Of a stretch of DNA of 64,000 nt, positions 1-8,745 are shown one piece after another; position 1 is the first letter of the stretch; every line of letters begins with the position of its first letter. A program made the position numbers and the translations under genes. The notes below the pieces were generated by a model that saw only the letters and a list, made by a program, of their open reading frames with translations, was not told the origin of the DNA and searched no databases. The stretch is from an uncultured Bacteroidales bacterium (GTDB taxonomy: Bacteria > Bacteroidota > Bacteroidia > Bacteroidales > UBA932): assembly GCA_945870315.1 (NCBI GenBank), contig CAMBRR010000003.1:1-64000 (forward strand), in the 5' to 3' direction.

Positions 1-47
1 TTTACAGTAATGGAGGGCAAATATAAATATAATAAGAATAAAAATTG

Positions 48-55
48 TATTTTTG
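48..55 (+). promoter_or_regulatory. Bacteroidota -7 promoter element of the PqqD-like gene
   Basis: TATTTTTG fits the Bacteroidota -7 consensus TAnnTTTG. It lies 25 nt before the ATG at 81, so an in-frame upstream start codon at 45 would fall before the promoter and is unlikely. I see no clear -33 TTTG at the usual distance. Confidence 0.5.
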
Positions 56-80
56 TAAGTCAATAAACACATCATATAAT

Positions 81-347
81 ATGAGACACAAAGACGGTTT
101 CAAACTCCGCAAGATGTGCGGAGAGAACATAATCACTGGCGAAGGCCTCGAGAACATCAATTTCAACAAACTCATCTCACTCAACGACACCGCCGCATTT
201 CTTTGGGAAGAACTTGAAGGAAAAGAATATACGGTAGATGATATGGTAGCCCTACTCCTGGAAAAATATCAGATTGACGACCAGACAGCGAGAAAAGATT
301 CGGAAAAGCTTGCAGAAGCCTGGATCGAAGCAGGAATAGCCCAATAA
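81..347 (+). CDS. PqqD-family small protein
   Basis: An 88-residue protein of the PqqD type (PF05402). It opens with a basic strand (residues 3-8), followed by a segment with SLNDTAAFLWE near residues 34-44 and a winged-helix-like C-terminus. PqqD and its relatives act as peptide chaperones for radical-SAM enzymes in RiPP pathways, but many Bacteroidales copies stand alone. No radical-SAM gene or precursor peptide is visible in the window. It is probably co-transcribed with the lysoplasmalogenase, whose ATG begins 8 nt after this stop. The family assignment is good; the role is unknown. Confidence 0.75.
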   Translation: MRHKDGFKLRKMCGENIITGEGLENINFNKLISLNDTAAFLWEELEGKEYTVDDMVALLLEKYQIDDQTARKDSEKLAEAWIEAGIAQ

Positions 348-355
348 CCACTCTT

Positions 356-1015
356 ATGACAGACCACGCTTTCAAACAGAAGCGCTACCTGGCCATAATG
401 GCAGTAACGCTTGTTTTTTGTATTTTCTACTTTATTCCGCCAAGCCTCTATGAAGGCATCCTTCCACCTTTTGTCGGCGCCCATAGGATTGCCGTTCCAC
501 TGCTGATACTGACAGTTGCCGGGGCGGTAATGCTTCCCCCGATGATGACACTGGCAATGCTGTTTTCGTGCATAGGCGATTATATGGGTTCCTGCCATAT
601 TTTCCTTGCACAGATGGCCGGATTCGCACTGGCGCACATTATGATAATTTGCTATTTTCTGTCAAGGTCCAGAAAAGTCAACATAGTGTCAACACTAATT
701 GCCACTGCCATAGGCATCAGCGGCTTTATTCTGATAGTGCCACACATCCCGGCAGGAGTGATGAGAATAGGTTGCTCTGTATATATCCTGCTTATTTGTA
801 CGATGCTTGCTTCCGCCCTATACCAGAAAGACTGGATTTTTGCGATAGGCGCCTTATTGTTCGTAGCTTCTGACTATATACTTGCGTGGAATAAATTCGT
901 CAGTCCAATTGCGGCAGAGAAATATCTGATTATGGTGCCATATTACCTTGCTCAGATTTTCATTTGGTCAGGTGCCTGGAGAGATAAGTACAAAACCTTA
1001 AACCCCTCAAGATGA
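356..1015 (+). CDS. YhhN-family lysoplasmalogenase-like membrane protein
   Basis: A 219-residue polytopic protein with about eight hydrophobic helices. It carries YhhN-family (PF07947) landmarks: the GD pair at residues 74-75 in a CIGDYMGS block, an ASDYILAWNKF block near residue 170, and a YYLAQIFIWSG C-terminal block. Characterised members hydrolyse the vinyl-ether bond of lysoplasmalogens, releasing an aldehyde and a glycerophospho-base. The stop overlaps the next start (ATGA at 1012-1015), indicating translational coupling with the membrane acetyltransferase. Substrate in this organism is inferred from family only. Confidence 0.8.
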   Translation: MTDHAFKQKRYLAIMAVTLVFCIFYFIPPSLYEGILPPFVGAHRIAVPLLILTVAGAVMLPPMMTLAMLFSCIGDYMGSCHIFLAQMAGFALAHIMIICYFLSRSRKVNIVSTLIATAIGISGFILIVPHIPAGVMRIGCSVYILLICTMLASALYQKDWIFAIGALLFVASDYILAWNKFVSPIAAEKYLIMVPYYLAQIFIWSGAWRDKYKTLNPSR

Positions 1016-2409
1016 ACACAGAAAACAAGCCCAAAAGGATTACATCCATAGACGCGATAAGGGGATTGACGGTTCTCGGCATGGTGCTTTGCGCATCTAT
1101 CGGATTCGATTCCGGACTCCCGGGCTGGATGTTCCACGCCCAGACGCCTCCGCCTACCTATGCCTTTGACCCGACCAATGCCGGGTTGACATGGGTGGAT
1201 TTGGTCTTTCCTTTCTTTTTATTTGCCCTCGGAGCGGCATTCCCTCTGGCTATGAAAAAGAAGCTTGATGGCGGCACTCCTATCAGGCAAATTGCCTTGA
1301 CTCAGGTCAAAAGATGGATTACACTAATCCTGTTTGCCGTCGTGCTGGGGAATTCCTATGACATCCAGAGTCCGGAGCATCCTTTGATTGCTCCCCTGAT
1401 GAAGATAGGGATATGGCTGGGACTTTTCGCCGCCCTGGTAAGACTCAATCCCAAATCGGAATTCGGGAAAGGCGCGGCTGCAGCGCTGCCCCTTGCAGGA
1501 GTAGCCATTATTGCAGCCCTTGCGGCAGTGAAGGTCAAATTCCTCGGAATCAGCCTCAGCGTCCACAAGAACGACATCATAATGATGATTCTGGCAAATG
1601 TCGCCCTTTTCGGTGCCCTGATATGGATAATAACCCGCAATAACCTGTTTCTCAGGTGGTTAGCCTTTGTTATTGTATTCATACTGAAGGCACTTGACTC
1701 ATACCTTCCACAGGGGATGGACTTCGTACCGGGAATTCCAGGATGCGGATGGTTCTTCAACTGGGAATGGCTTCAGTACCTTCTGATAGCAATTCCGGCA
1801 TCAGTAGTCGGAGATCTTCTGCTGAGGGAAGCCTCATCGGGAGAGAATCCGAAAGCAGACAACAAAGACGCCGCTGCCGGCTTCATTGCAATCACTGCAA
1901 CCATAGTCCAACTCTGGGGCCTGTATACGAGGCAGGTGGCTTGGGATTTGGGACTGACGATTGCTCTGGGCATTGCATTCGTGGCATTGACTTTCAAGAA
2001 AAAGGATGCAGCAACTCTGACTGGTCTCATAGGATATGGGCTTCTCATTGCCGGCATTGTCTTCGACCCGATTGATGGAGGGATTACCAAAGACTATTGC
2101 AATATCTCATACCTGCTTGTGACCGGAGGAATGTCTGCCCTAACGACATATTTCCTCATTATTCTGGACAGGAGGTTTGCCATAGGATGCAAAGTACTGG
2201 TAATGACGGGACAGAATCCGATGATTGCATATACAGTGACATCCTTCCTCATAATCCCGCTACTTAGCATTGTCGGCCTTATGGGACCACTGTCATCGAT
2301 GACATCAGGCTCAATATTCTGGGGAATGGCCCAGGGCATCATCCTGACAGGACTGATGACATTGGTGACCTGCCTGTTTACAAAATTCAAATTATTCTGG
2401 AGAAGCTAA
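1012..2409 (+). CDS. HGSNAT/DUF5009-type membrane acetyltransferase
   Basis: A 465-residue membrane protein with about ten to eleven hydrophobic helices. The N-terminal block (SIDAIRGLTVLGM, residues 12-24), His42 in WMFHAQ, and the DLVFPFFLF block at 63-71 are typical of bacterial relatives of heparan-alpha-glucosaminide N-acetyltransferase (COG4299/DUF5009). These are thought to pass acetyl groups from cytoplasmic acetyl-CoA across the inner membrane to sugars. It overlaps yhhN by 4 nt and is followed 8 nt later by a secreted esterase, so the operon may both add and remove acetyl groups on a periplasmic glycan. That pairing is inference. Confidence 0.8.
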   Translation: MNTENKPKRITSIDAIRGLTVLGMVLCASIGFDSGLPGWMFHAQTPPPTYAFDPTNAGLTWVDLVFPFFLFALGAAFPLAMKKKLDGGTPIRQIALTQVKRWITLILFAVVLGNSYDIQSPEHPLIAPLMKIGIWLGLFAALVRLNPKSEFGKGAAAALPLAGVAIIAALAAVKVKFLGISLSVHKNDIIMMILANVALFGALIWIITRNNLFLRWLAFVIVFILKALDSYLPQGMDFVPGIPGCGWFFNWEWLQYLLIAIPASVVGDLLLREASSGENPKADNKDAAAGFIAITATIVQLWGLYTRQVAWDLGLTIALGIAFVALTFKKKDAATLTGLIGYGLLIAGIVFDPIDGGITKDYCNISYLLVTGGMSALTTYFLIILDRRFAIGCKVLVMTGQNPMIAYTVTSFLIIPLLSIVGLMGPLSSMTSGSIFWGMAQGIILTGLMTLVTCLFTKFKLFWRS

Positions 2410-2417
2410 CCATTCAA

Positions 2418-3530
2418 ATGATGAAAACATACTTTCTGACCTCATTATCACTTTTATTATCAGCATTTATCCTTACTGCGAAGACCTCGACTACAACCAT
2501 TCCGGCCTCAGACACAAGGATAGAATATACCGGACGCATTCTCAAATGCGGAGATTGCGTCACTTACGACTGGAGCGGAGTCTATCTCAGAGTCAAGTTC
2601 ACCGGAACAAGGCTGTCAATCAAATGCTCTGACACAAAAGGAGACTGGTTCAACTACTGGATTGACAAGGAAATGGAACCAGTTGAAGACGGGAAAGTTC
2701 ATATATGTTCGAAAGATACGACAATCGTTCTGGCAAAGGGCCTGAAGAAGGGCACGCATGAGATTATCCTTCAGAAGCGCACTGAAGCGGAGCAGGGCCG
2801 ATTTACAGCAATATCCTTTGAATGTGACGGAGAGTTTCTCCAGGCGGATGGACGGAAGGGACGTCACATCGAATTCATCGGGGACTCATACACCTGCGGG
2901 TACGGCACCGAGAGCGACAACAGGGACGAGCCGTTCAAGGCTGAAACGGAAAACTGCAATCTCACCTATGCCGCAATAGCATCGCGGTATTTCGGTGCGG
3001 ACTATACCCTTGTCAGCCATTCCGGCCAGGGAATAAGCAGAAATTACGACGATTACAGAAGCGGATACCATATGCCGGACAGGTACCTGAATACCTTTGA
3101 CGAGGCCCAGGAAACTGAGAATGTAAAATGGGACCCTTCAAGCGTTGACACTCGTCCGGATATCGTTGTCATATATCTCTGTACCAATGACTTTTCAACC
3201 GGGAGGCAGCCTCATTTCAAATCTTTCCTCTCCAACTATAAGGCTTTGCTATCAAGGATAAAAGCAAATTATTCCGAAGACATTCCTGTTCTCTGCCTTG
3301 CTTCAAAAGCCAATCCTGACTGCGCAACATATATAAAGAGGGTTTGCGAAGAGTGTGGCCTGAAAAATGTATATTGGACAGCGATGACAGAAATGGTACA
3401 TAATGAGGATTCTGAACTGGGAGCAAGTTGGCATCCCAACTACAAAGGACACAAAAAAGTTGCAAGTTGTGTGATTCCTTACATTTCTACCATTACCGGA
3501 TGGGAAATGGAAGAAAAACCATATAGATAA
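2418..3530 (+). CDS. Secreted SGNH/CE2-type carbohydrate esterase
   Basis: A 370-residue exported protein with a signal peptide (residues 1-21). It has the two-domain layout of CE2 acetylesterases: an N-terminal beta-sandwich (about 30-145) and a C-terminal SGNH hydrolase domain. The nucleophile is Ser157 in GDSY, block III is TND at 256-258, and the catalytic His is His339 in a WHPNYKGH motif. CE2 enzymes deacetylate glucomannan or xylan-type glycans. Alternative ATG codons at 2418 and 2421 are equivalent. It is last in the 81-3530 operon. The exact sugar substrate is not readable from sequence. Confidence 0.85.
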   Translation: MMKTYFLTSLSLLLSAFILTAKTSTTTIPASDTRIEYTGRILKCGDCVTYDWSGVYLRVKFTGTRLSIKCSDTKGDWFNYWIDKEMEPVEDGKVHICSKDTTIVLAKGLKKGTHEIILQKRTEAEQGRFTAISFECDGEFLQADGRKGRHIEFIGDSYTCGYGTESDNRDEPFKAETENCNLTYAAIASRYFGADYTLVSHSGQGISRNYDDYRSGYHMPDRYLNTFDEAQETENVKWDPSSVDTRPDIVVIYLCTNDFSTGRQPHFKSFLSNYKALLSRIKANYSEDIPVLCLASKANPDCATYIKRVCEECGLKNVYWTAMTEMVHNEDSELGASWHPNYKGHKKVASCVIPYISTITGWEMEEKPYR

Positions 3531-3549
3531 GTATTATTTGAGGATTACT

Positions 3550-3582
3550 AAAAAAAGCGGGTGAGAAAGAATTATCACCCGC
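3550..3582 (-). terminator. Intrinsic terminator read on the minus strand
   Basis: An 8-bp perfect stem (GCGGGTGA at 3557-3564 with TCACCCGC at 3575-3582) is flanked on the plus strand by a run of seven A at 3550-3556. On the minus strand this becomes hairpin plus seven U, a canonical terminator. The plus-strand side has no T run, so it suits the upstream plus-strand esterase poorly. Confidence 0.6.
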
Positions 3583-3636
3583 GAATAAAAATAGAATTGA
3601 ATTGTGTGTGTGTTAAAGAAATTCCTTCACAGGAAC
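3550..3636 (-). ncRNA. Candidate small RNA opposite in direction to its flanking genes
   Basis: On the minus strand a -7 element TAAATTTG (3649-3642) is followed about 60 nt later by a strong hairpin and U7 terminator (3582-3550), with no minus-strand gene between them. A second small hairpin (TTCCT/AGGAA) sits near the predicted 5' end. Both flanking genes (esterase, AraC regulator) are on the plus strand, so neither explains this transcription unit. The -33 box is poor. This is prediction from signals only; a short leader peptide or a spurious promoter are alternatives. Confidence 0.35.
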
Positions 3637-3748
3637 GAATGCAAATTTAGATATTTTATATTCCTAAAAGTTACACATTTTACCGAAATAATATCACATT
3701 TGCCATATTCAGATTCTATTTTACTGGACTGTAATCCACACAACGCAT

Positions 3749-4606
3749 ATGCAATTATCAATTTATGACAATTATACCGGATTGGAAAGGAATTTCGACT
3801 TCTTTGAAATCGACCATAACTATCACAGTTGTGATATGCTTCTGGTATGTATCTGTCAAAGAGGATCAGCTTCTTTCAAACTGAATCTTCACGAAGTCGA
3901 GGTAACCAAGGCGTCATTTCTGTTCATCGCTCCAGGAACCCCATTCTTCATCATCGAATCATCAAAGGATTTTCATCTGGATGTATTGGCCATAAAAGAT
4001 TTTGCAACCATTATTGCCGGGAATGACGAGTATTTCCCAAAACTGAATAGATTGCTCTACCAGATTCCGCAAATGAAAATCAGTGAAAGACAGAGGTGTA
4101 TGGCTCACATTCTGCTTTCATATATGAAGTTCCTGCTCTTCCAGAAGAAAAATGAAAATGCAGACGCAGCAAAATATACTGACGAGGTTCTAAGTTCTTA
4201 TTTGAAAACCATGTTCCTGGAAATCTGCAAGATTCTCGATGAGAATGACAAATGCATGAAGCCGAAAACCAGGACTGACGTGCTTGCAGAAAAGTTCTTC
4301 AAAAGTGTCCACAAATACTATACAACCAACAGGAATGTGTCCTTCTATGCATCCGAACTCGGAATTTCCGCCAAACATCTTGCACTCGTAATAAACAAGA
4401 GAACAGGAAAATCCCCTTCCGACTGGATCAATGATTTCTCTTTGATGCAAGCCAAGAAATACCTCAGAAGCGGGAATAAGTCCGTCCAGGAAATCAGTTA
4501 TGACCTTGGTTTTTCATCCCCTTCCCACTTCTGCAAGTTCTTCAAGGACCACACCGGCATGACTCCTATGGAGTTCAGCAAGGCCCCCCTTTTCAAAAGC
4601 GAATGA
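3749..4606 (+). CDS. AraC-family transcriptional regulator
   Basis: A 285-residue regulator with an N-terminal cupin-like sensor (about 1-150) and a C-terminal AraC-type double helix-turn-helix (about 185-280). The second helix-turn-helix shows the usual SVQEISYDLGFSSPSHFCKFF pattern (quoted here as SVQEISYDLGF...HFCKFF), followed by GMTPMEF. It stands alone, 219 nt after the esterase gene, and its stop abuts the convergent pyrF stop with no gap. The sensed ligand is unknown; the adjacent acetyl-sugar operon is a plausible but unproven target. Confidence 0.88.
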   Translation: MQLSIYDNYTGLERNFDFFEIDHNYHSCDMLLVCICQRGSASFKLNLHEVEVTKASFLFIAPGTPFFIIESSKDFHLDVLAIKDFATIIAGNDEYFPKLNRLLYQIPQMKISERQRCMAHILLSYMKFLLFQKKNENADAAKYTDEVLSSYLKTMFLEICKILDENDKCMKPKTRTDVLAEKFFKSVHKYYTTNRNVSFYASELGISAKHLALVINKRTGKSPSDWINDFSLMQAKKYLRSGNKSVQEISYDLGFSSPSHFCKFFKDHTGMTPMEFSKAPLFKSE

Positions 4607-5449
4607 CTAGAAACAAGCAGTTGAAGCTGCCGCCTCAGCTGCCTTTGAGGCGAAATCCTCAGACGAAGACGCATACAGAATGCCTCTGGAGGAATTTATC
4701 AGAAGGCCTCCGTGGTCATTGGCTCCATAACGGATGACCTCCTCCGCAGAACCGCCCTGAGCTCCTACGCCAGGTACAAGAAAGAAATTGTCCGGACAGA
4801 AGGACCTCAGCTGCTCAAGTTTGTCAGCCTTGGTCGCCCCTATCACAAACATCATATTGTCTGGAGTTGAGATCTTCATCATATCCTCCATAACCACCTG
4901 ATACAGAGGTTTACCATCCCTCTGAGCAGATTGGAATTGCAGAGCTGAGGCATTGGATGTCAATGCAAGAACGATTGCCCACTTGTCCTTGTATGCAAGG
5001 AAGGGAGCTATGCTGTCTTCACCCATATAAGGGGCCAGTGTGACCGCATCAAAATCCATCGACTCGAAAAAAGCCTTTGCATACATCTTCGCAGTATTGC
5101 CGATATCACCTCGCTTGGCATCTGCAATCAAGAATATTTCCGGATATGTTGTCCTGATGTAATCTACAGTGGCGTCAAGAGCCCTCATTCCATCGAGGCC
5201 ATAACACTCATAGAAGGCCAGGTTTGGTTTGTATGCGACACAATGAGGTGCAGTAGCATCAATTATGGCTTTGTTGAAAGACAGGATGGAACGGGCCTTT
5301 CCCTTGAACAGTTCACCTTTGATTGCGACTTCACCGCTTTTAGCCAAAGCCTTGATATGTTCCGGCATTTTTTCAAAATCTACGTCCAAGCCAACGCACA
5401 GCATTGAGCGTTTTGCCTTTATCTGGTCGTATAATTGTTTCCTATTCAT
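4607..5449 (-). CDS. pyrF: Orotidine 5'-phosphate decarboxylase, type 2
   Basis: A 280-residue TIM-barrel enzyme catalysing OMP to UMP, the last step of de novo pyrimidine synthesis. Active-site motifs are LDVD at 21-24, KPN at 74-76 and the diagnostic type-2 loop DAKRGDIGNTA at 110-120 with catalytic Lys112. Its length matches the long type-2 family rather than the roughly 230-residue E. coli type. It starts 49 nt downstream of the M20 dipeptidase gene on the same strand and may be read from the tig-clp transcript. It converges with the AraC gene with zero spacing. Confidence 0.95.
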   Translation of the reverse strand: MNRKQLYDQIKAKRSMLCVGLDVDFEKMPEHIKALAKSGEVAIKGELFKGKARSILSFNKAIIDATAPHCVAYKPNLAFYECYGLDGMRALDATVDYIRTTYPEIFLIADAKRGDIGNTAKMYAKAFFESMDFDAVTLAPYMGEDSIAPFLAYKDKWAIVLALTSNASALQFQSAQRDGKPLYQVVMEDMMKISTPDNMMFVIGATKADKLEQLRSFCPDNFFLVPGVGAQGGSAEEVIRYGANDHGGLLINSSRGILYASSSEDFASKAAEAAASTACF

Positions 5450-5498
5450 ATTTCAGCAAAAACCTTTATAATCCGAATTTCTAAGATGTAAAAATGTA

Positions 5499-6845
5499 TT
5501 AGTAATATTTGTAGAAAAGGGCAATGGCTTCCATCCCTGAAAAGAGCTGCTTGAGAAGGTAGCTTTCATTCGGGGAGTGGATGGTATCCCTTTCAAGACC
5601 GAAGCCCATCAGGAGCGGATCTATTCCAAGTATCTTCTGGAGATCTGCAAGAATAGGTATGCTTCCGCCACCGCGAGAAGGCACAGGCTCGATTCCATAG
5701 ACCTCAGTCATTGCCTTGGATGCAGCCTGGTAAGCCTCAGAAGAAATCGGGATGAGGAAGCCGTTGCCTCCGTGATGCGGAGTGACCTCAACCTTGACAT
5801 AATCAGGTGCAATAGACTTGAAATGTTCTTCAAACAGACGGGTAATGGTCTCACTGTCCTGATTTGGAACCAGCCTCATCGAAATCTTCGCGTGAGCCTC
5901 GGAAGGAAGAACAGTCTTTGCTCCCTCTCCGGTATATCCGCCCCATATGCCGTTCACATCCAGACAAGGACGGATTCCCGTACGTTCCATTGTCGTATAA
6001 CCTTTCTCGCCCTTAACCTGACGGATATCAAGGAAGTTCATATATTCATCCAAGTCGAACGGAGCCCTTGCAAGCTTTGCCCTGTCCTCCCGGGAAAGTT
6101 CAACAACATCATCATAGAATCCCTTGACCGTTATCCTGCCATCCTTGTCGATGAGGGATGAAATCATATCGCAGAGTACGTTGATAGGATTGGCTACAGC
6201 ACCGCCATAATGGCCCGAATGCAAATCCTTGTCAGGTCCCGTAACCTTAACCTCCACATAGGAAAGACCCCTCATTCCGCAATTTATGGAAGGCACCGTC
6301 TCTGAAATCATCGTTGTATCAGAAACAAGTATGATGTCAGCAGAAAGTTTTTCCTTGTTTTCTGCGGCCCACTTTGCCAGGGAAGGACTTCCGATTTCTT
6401 CCTCACCTTCAAAGATGAACTTGACATTGTGCCTGAGTTTGCCTTCCCTTACAAGGAATTCAAAAGCCTTGATGTGCATAAAAAGCTGTCCCTTGTCATC
6501 ATTGGCACCACGGGCATAAATGGCGCCATCTCGGATTTCCGGCTCGAAAGGATTCGATTTCCAAAGTTCAAGAGGCTCTACCGGCTGCACGTCATAGTGG
6601 CCATATACAAGAACTGTCTTGAAGGACGGATCTACGATGCGGCTTCCGAAAACGACAGGATGACCTTCAGTCGGACACACCTGGGCACAGTCAGCACCCG
6701 CCTCCAGTAACAACTCGCAAAGCCTTTCAGCACACCTGAACATATCAGGGCGATGAACTTCCTTGCTGCTGACTGAAGGTATTCTCAAAAGGGAAAAGAG
6801 TTCTTCAAAAAAACGGTCCTGGTTATTCTGGATGTATTGTTTCAT
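5499..6845 (-). CDS. M20-family dipeptidase/carboxypeptidase
   Basis: A 448-residue cytoplasmic metallopeptidase. The di-zinc site is recognisable: GHYDVQP with His83 and Asp85, [10 protein letters not shown] with the bridging Asp, and the catalytic/ligand cluster EGEEEIGS at 146-153. The dimerisation (lid) domain spans roughly 190-340. There is no signal peptide. The ATG overlaps the clpX stop, so clpX and this gene are translationally coupled. That suggests it trims short peptides released by ClpXP, although this link is inferred from gene order only. Confidence 0.88.
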   Translation of the reverse strand: MKQYIQNNQDRFFEELFSLLRIPSVSSKEVHRPDMFRCAERLCELLLEAGADCAQVCPTEGHPVVFGSRIVDPSFKTVLVYGHYDVQPVEPLELWKSNPFEPEIRDGAIYARGANDDKGQLFMHIKAFEFLVREGKLRHNVKFIFEGEEEIGSPSLAKWAAENKEKLSADIILVSDTTMISETVPSINCGMRGLSYVEVKVTGPDKDLHSGHYGGAVANPINVLCDMISSLIDKDGRITVKGFYDDVVELSREDRAKLARAPFDLDEYMNFLDIRQVKGEKGYTTMERTGIRPCLDVNGIWGGYTGEGAKTVLPSEAHAKISMRLVPNQDSETITRLFEEHFKSIAPDYVKVEVTPHHGGNGFLIPISSEAYQAASKAMTEVYGIEPVPSRGGGSIPILADLQKILGIDPLLMGFGLERDTIHSPNESYLLKQLFSGMEAIALFYKYY

Positions 6846-8056
6846 TTCAGTTTTGATTTAGCATATTCCACTGTAAGGGTGAAAGACTTCTCTCCTGATG
6901 ACGGAGCCTCATACATAGCATCCGTCATAATCTTTTCGCATATAGCCCTCAGGCCCCTGGCTCCGAGTTTGTTTTCAATGGAGGTATCCACTATCAAATC
7001 CAGAACCTCAGGCTCAATTTTAAGTGCGATGCCATCCAGTTCGAACATCTTTTCATACTGCCTTATGATGGCATTCTTCGGCTCAACAAGAATTCTCTTG
7101 AGAGCATCCCTGTCCAGAGAATCGAGATATGTCAAAACTGGAAGACGACCTATGATTTCAGGAATAAGTCCATATGCTCGCAAATCCTGAGCCTCCACAT
7201 ACTGGAGAAGATTATCCTTGTCAATCTGCTTCTTATTTGAAGCCCCGTAACCAATAATCTGAGTATTGAGCCTTTGTGCTATCCTCCTTTCTATACCCTC
7301 GAAGGCACCACCACAGATAAACAGGATGTTCTGGGTATTGACGTGAAGGAATTCCTGCTCCGGGTGTTTGCGGCCACCCTGAGGCGGCACGTTTACGACA
7401 TTGCCTTCGAGCAGTTTCAACATTGCCTGCTGGACACCTTCTCCGGAAACGTCCCTGGTTATGGAAGGGTTGTCACTCTTGCGGGCAATCTTATCAATCT
7501 CATCTATGAACACTATTCCCCTCTCTGCCTTCCTTACATCATAATCGGCCTCCTGCAGAAGGCGGGAAAGGATACTCTCCACATCTTCGCCCACATAACC
7601 GGCCTCAGTAAGAACGGTTGCATCTACAATGGTGAAAGGGACTTTCAAAAGACGGGCAATTGTCTTGGCCAACAAGGTCTTTCCTGTTCCGGTCGGTCCT
7701 ACCATCAGAATGTTGGACTTCTCCAGCTCTACATCGTTTTCATTTCCGGAAAGATTGTGATTGAGCCTCTTGTAGTGGTTATATACTGCCACTGAAAGCA
7801 ATTTCTTGGCTCTGTCCTGACCTATCACATATTGGTCGAGAAATGCGTGGATATCCTTCGGTTTGAGTGACTGCTCAAGCTTTTCCATCGGTGCGGACTC
7901 TTGCTTATGTCCACCCATTATATCCTGAACATAGTCTCCGGCAAGTTTGACACAGTCGGAACATATACAGCCATCCAAACCTTGAAGCAGGAGCGGAACT
8001 TCGTTCTCACTCCTGCCACAAAACATACAATATTTACTGTTACTTTTTTTTGCCAT
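6842..8056 (-). CDS. clpX: ATP-dependent Clp protease ATP-binding subunit ClpX
   Basis: A 404-residue AAA+ unfoldase. An N-terminal zinc-binding domain has CxxC pairs at Cys10/Cys13 and Cys32/Cys35. Walker A GPTGTGKT lies at 120-127 and Walker [11 protein letters not shown] at 181-190, with the usual C-terminal small domain. It feeds substrates such as ssrA-tagged proteins to ClpP, whose gene lies 4 nt upstream. Order tig-clpP-clpX is the widespread bacterial arrangement. Length is normal. Confidence 0.97.
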   Translation of the reverse strand: MAKKSNSKYCMFCGRSENEVPLLLQGLDGCICSDCVKLAGDYVQDIMGGHKQESAPMEKLEQSLKPKDIHAFLDQYVIGQDRAKKLLSVAVYNHYKRLNHNLSGNENDVELEKSNILMVGPTGTGKTLLAKTIARLLKVPFTIVDATVLTEAGYVGEDVESILSRLLQEADYDVRKAERGIVFIDEIDKIARKSDNPSITRDVSGEGVQQAMLKLLEGNVVNVPPQGGRKHPEQEFLHVNTQNILFICGGAFEGIERRIAQRLNTQIIGYGASNKKQIDKDNLLQYVEAQDLRAYGLIPEIIGRLPVLTYLDSLDRDALKRILVEPKNAIIRQYEKMFELDGIALKIEPEVLDLIVDTSIENKLGARGLRAICEKIMTDAMYEAPSSGEKSFTLTVEYAKSKLK

Positions 8057-8060
8057 CCGC

Positions 8061-8729
8061 TTACTTGCTCTTCTTTGTCAAAATCTCGTCAACCATACCA
8101 TATTCAAGCGCTTCAGAGGCGGTCAGCCAGAAATCACGTTCGGCATCGCTTGCAATCTTTTCATATGGCTGACCTGAATGATCGGAGATGATCTGGTAAA
8201 GTTCCCTTCTGGTCTTCTCTATCTCCTTTGCAGCAATCATTATCTCGGTAGCCTGTCCCTGGGCGCCTCCAAGAGGCTGATGAATCATCACCCTTGAATG
8301 CGGAAGGGCTGACCTTTTGCCAGGAGCGCCTGCACAAAGAATCACAGAACCCATAGAAGCCGCCATTCCCGTACAGATGGTTGCCACGTCAGGCTCAATC
8401 AGCTGCATAGTGTCATATATGCCTAGTCCCGACGTTACCTGACCTCCGGGAGTATTCACATACAATGAAATGTCGCTAGACGAGTCATTGGATGCCAGGA
8501 ACAGAAGCTGAGCCTGGATGATGTTAGCCACATCATCATCGATGGCGACACCAAGGAAGATGATCCTGTCCATCATCAGACGGCTGAATACGTCCATAGA
8601 TGCCACATTCAACTTCCTTTCCTCAATAATGCTAGGGTTGATGTAACCGTCAAAAATAGAGGAATATCGGTGTACAGTCATCGAACTGATACCACGGCTA
8701 TATGCCGCATATTTTTCAAAATCAGTCAT
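8061..8729 (-). CDS. clpP: ATP-dependent Clp protease proteolytic subunit ClpP
   Basis: A 222-residue serine protease. The catalytic triad is Ser125 in GMAASMGS, His150 in MIHQP and Asp199 in ERDFW. The N-terminal stretch of about 25 residues before the mature fold is longer than in E. coli, as in other Bacteroidota ClpP proteins. It forms the two-ring chamber served by ClpX. It lies 16 nt after tig and 4 nt before clpX in one transcription unit. Confidence 0.97.
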   Translation of the reverse strand: MTDFEKYAAYSRGISSMTVHRYSSIFDGYINPSIIEERKLNVASMDVFSRLMMDRIIFLGVAIDDDVANIIQAQLLFLASNDSSSDISLYVNTPGGQVTSGLGIYDTMQLIEPDVATICTGMAASMGSVILCAGAPGKRSALPHSRVMIHQPLGGAQGQATEIMIAAKEIEKTRRELYQIISDHSGQPYEKIASDAERDFWLTASEALEYGMVDEILTKKSK

Positions 8730-8745
8730 TTATGATAAATTTCAA

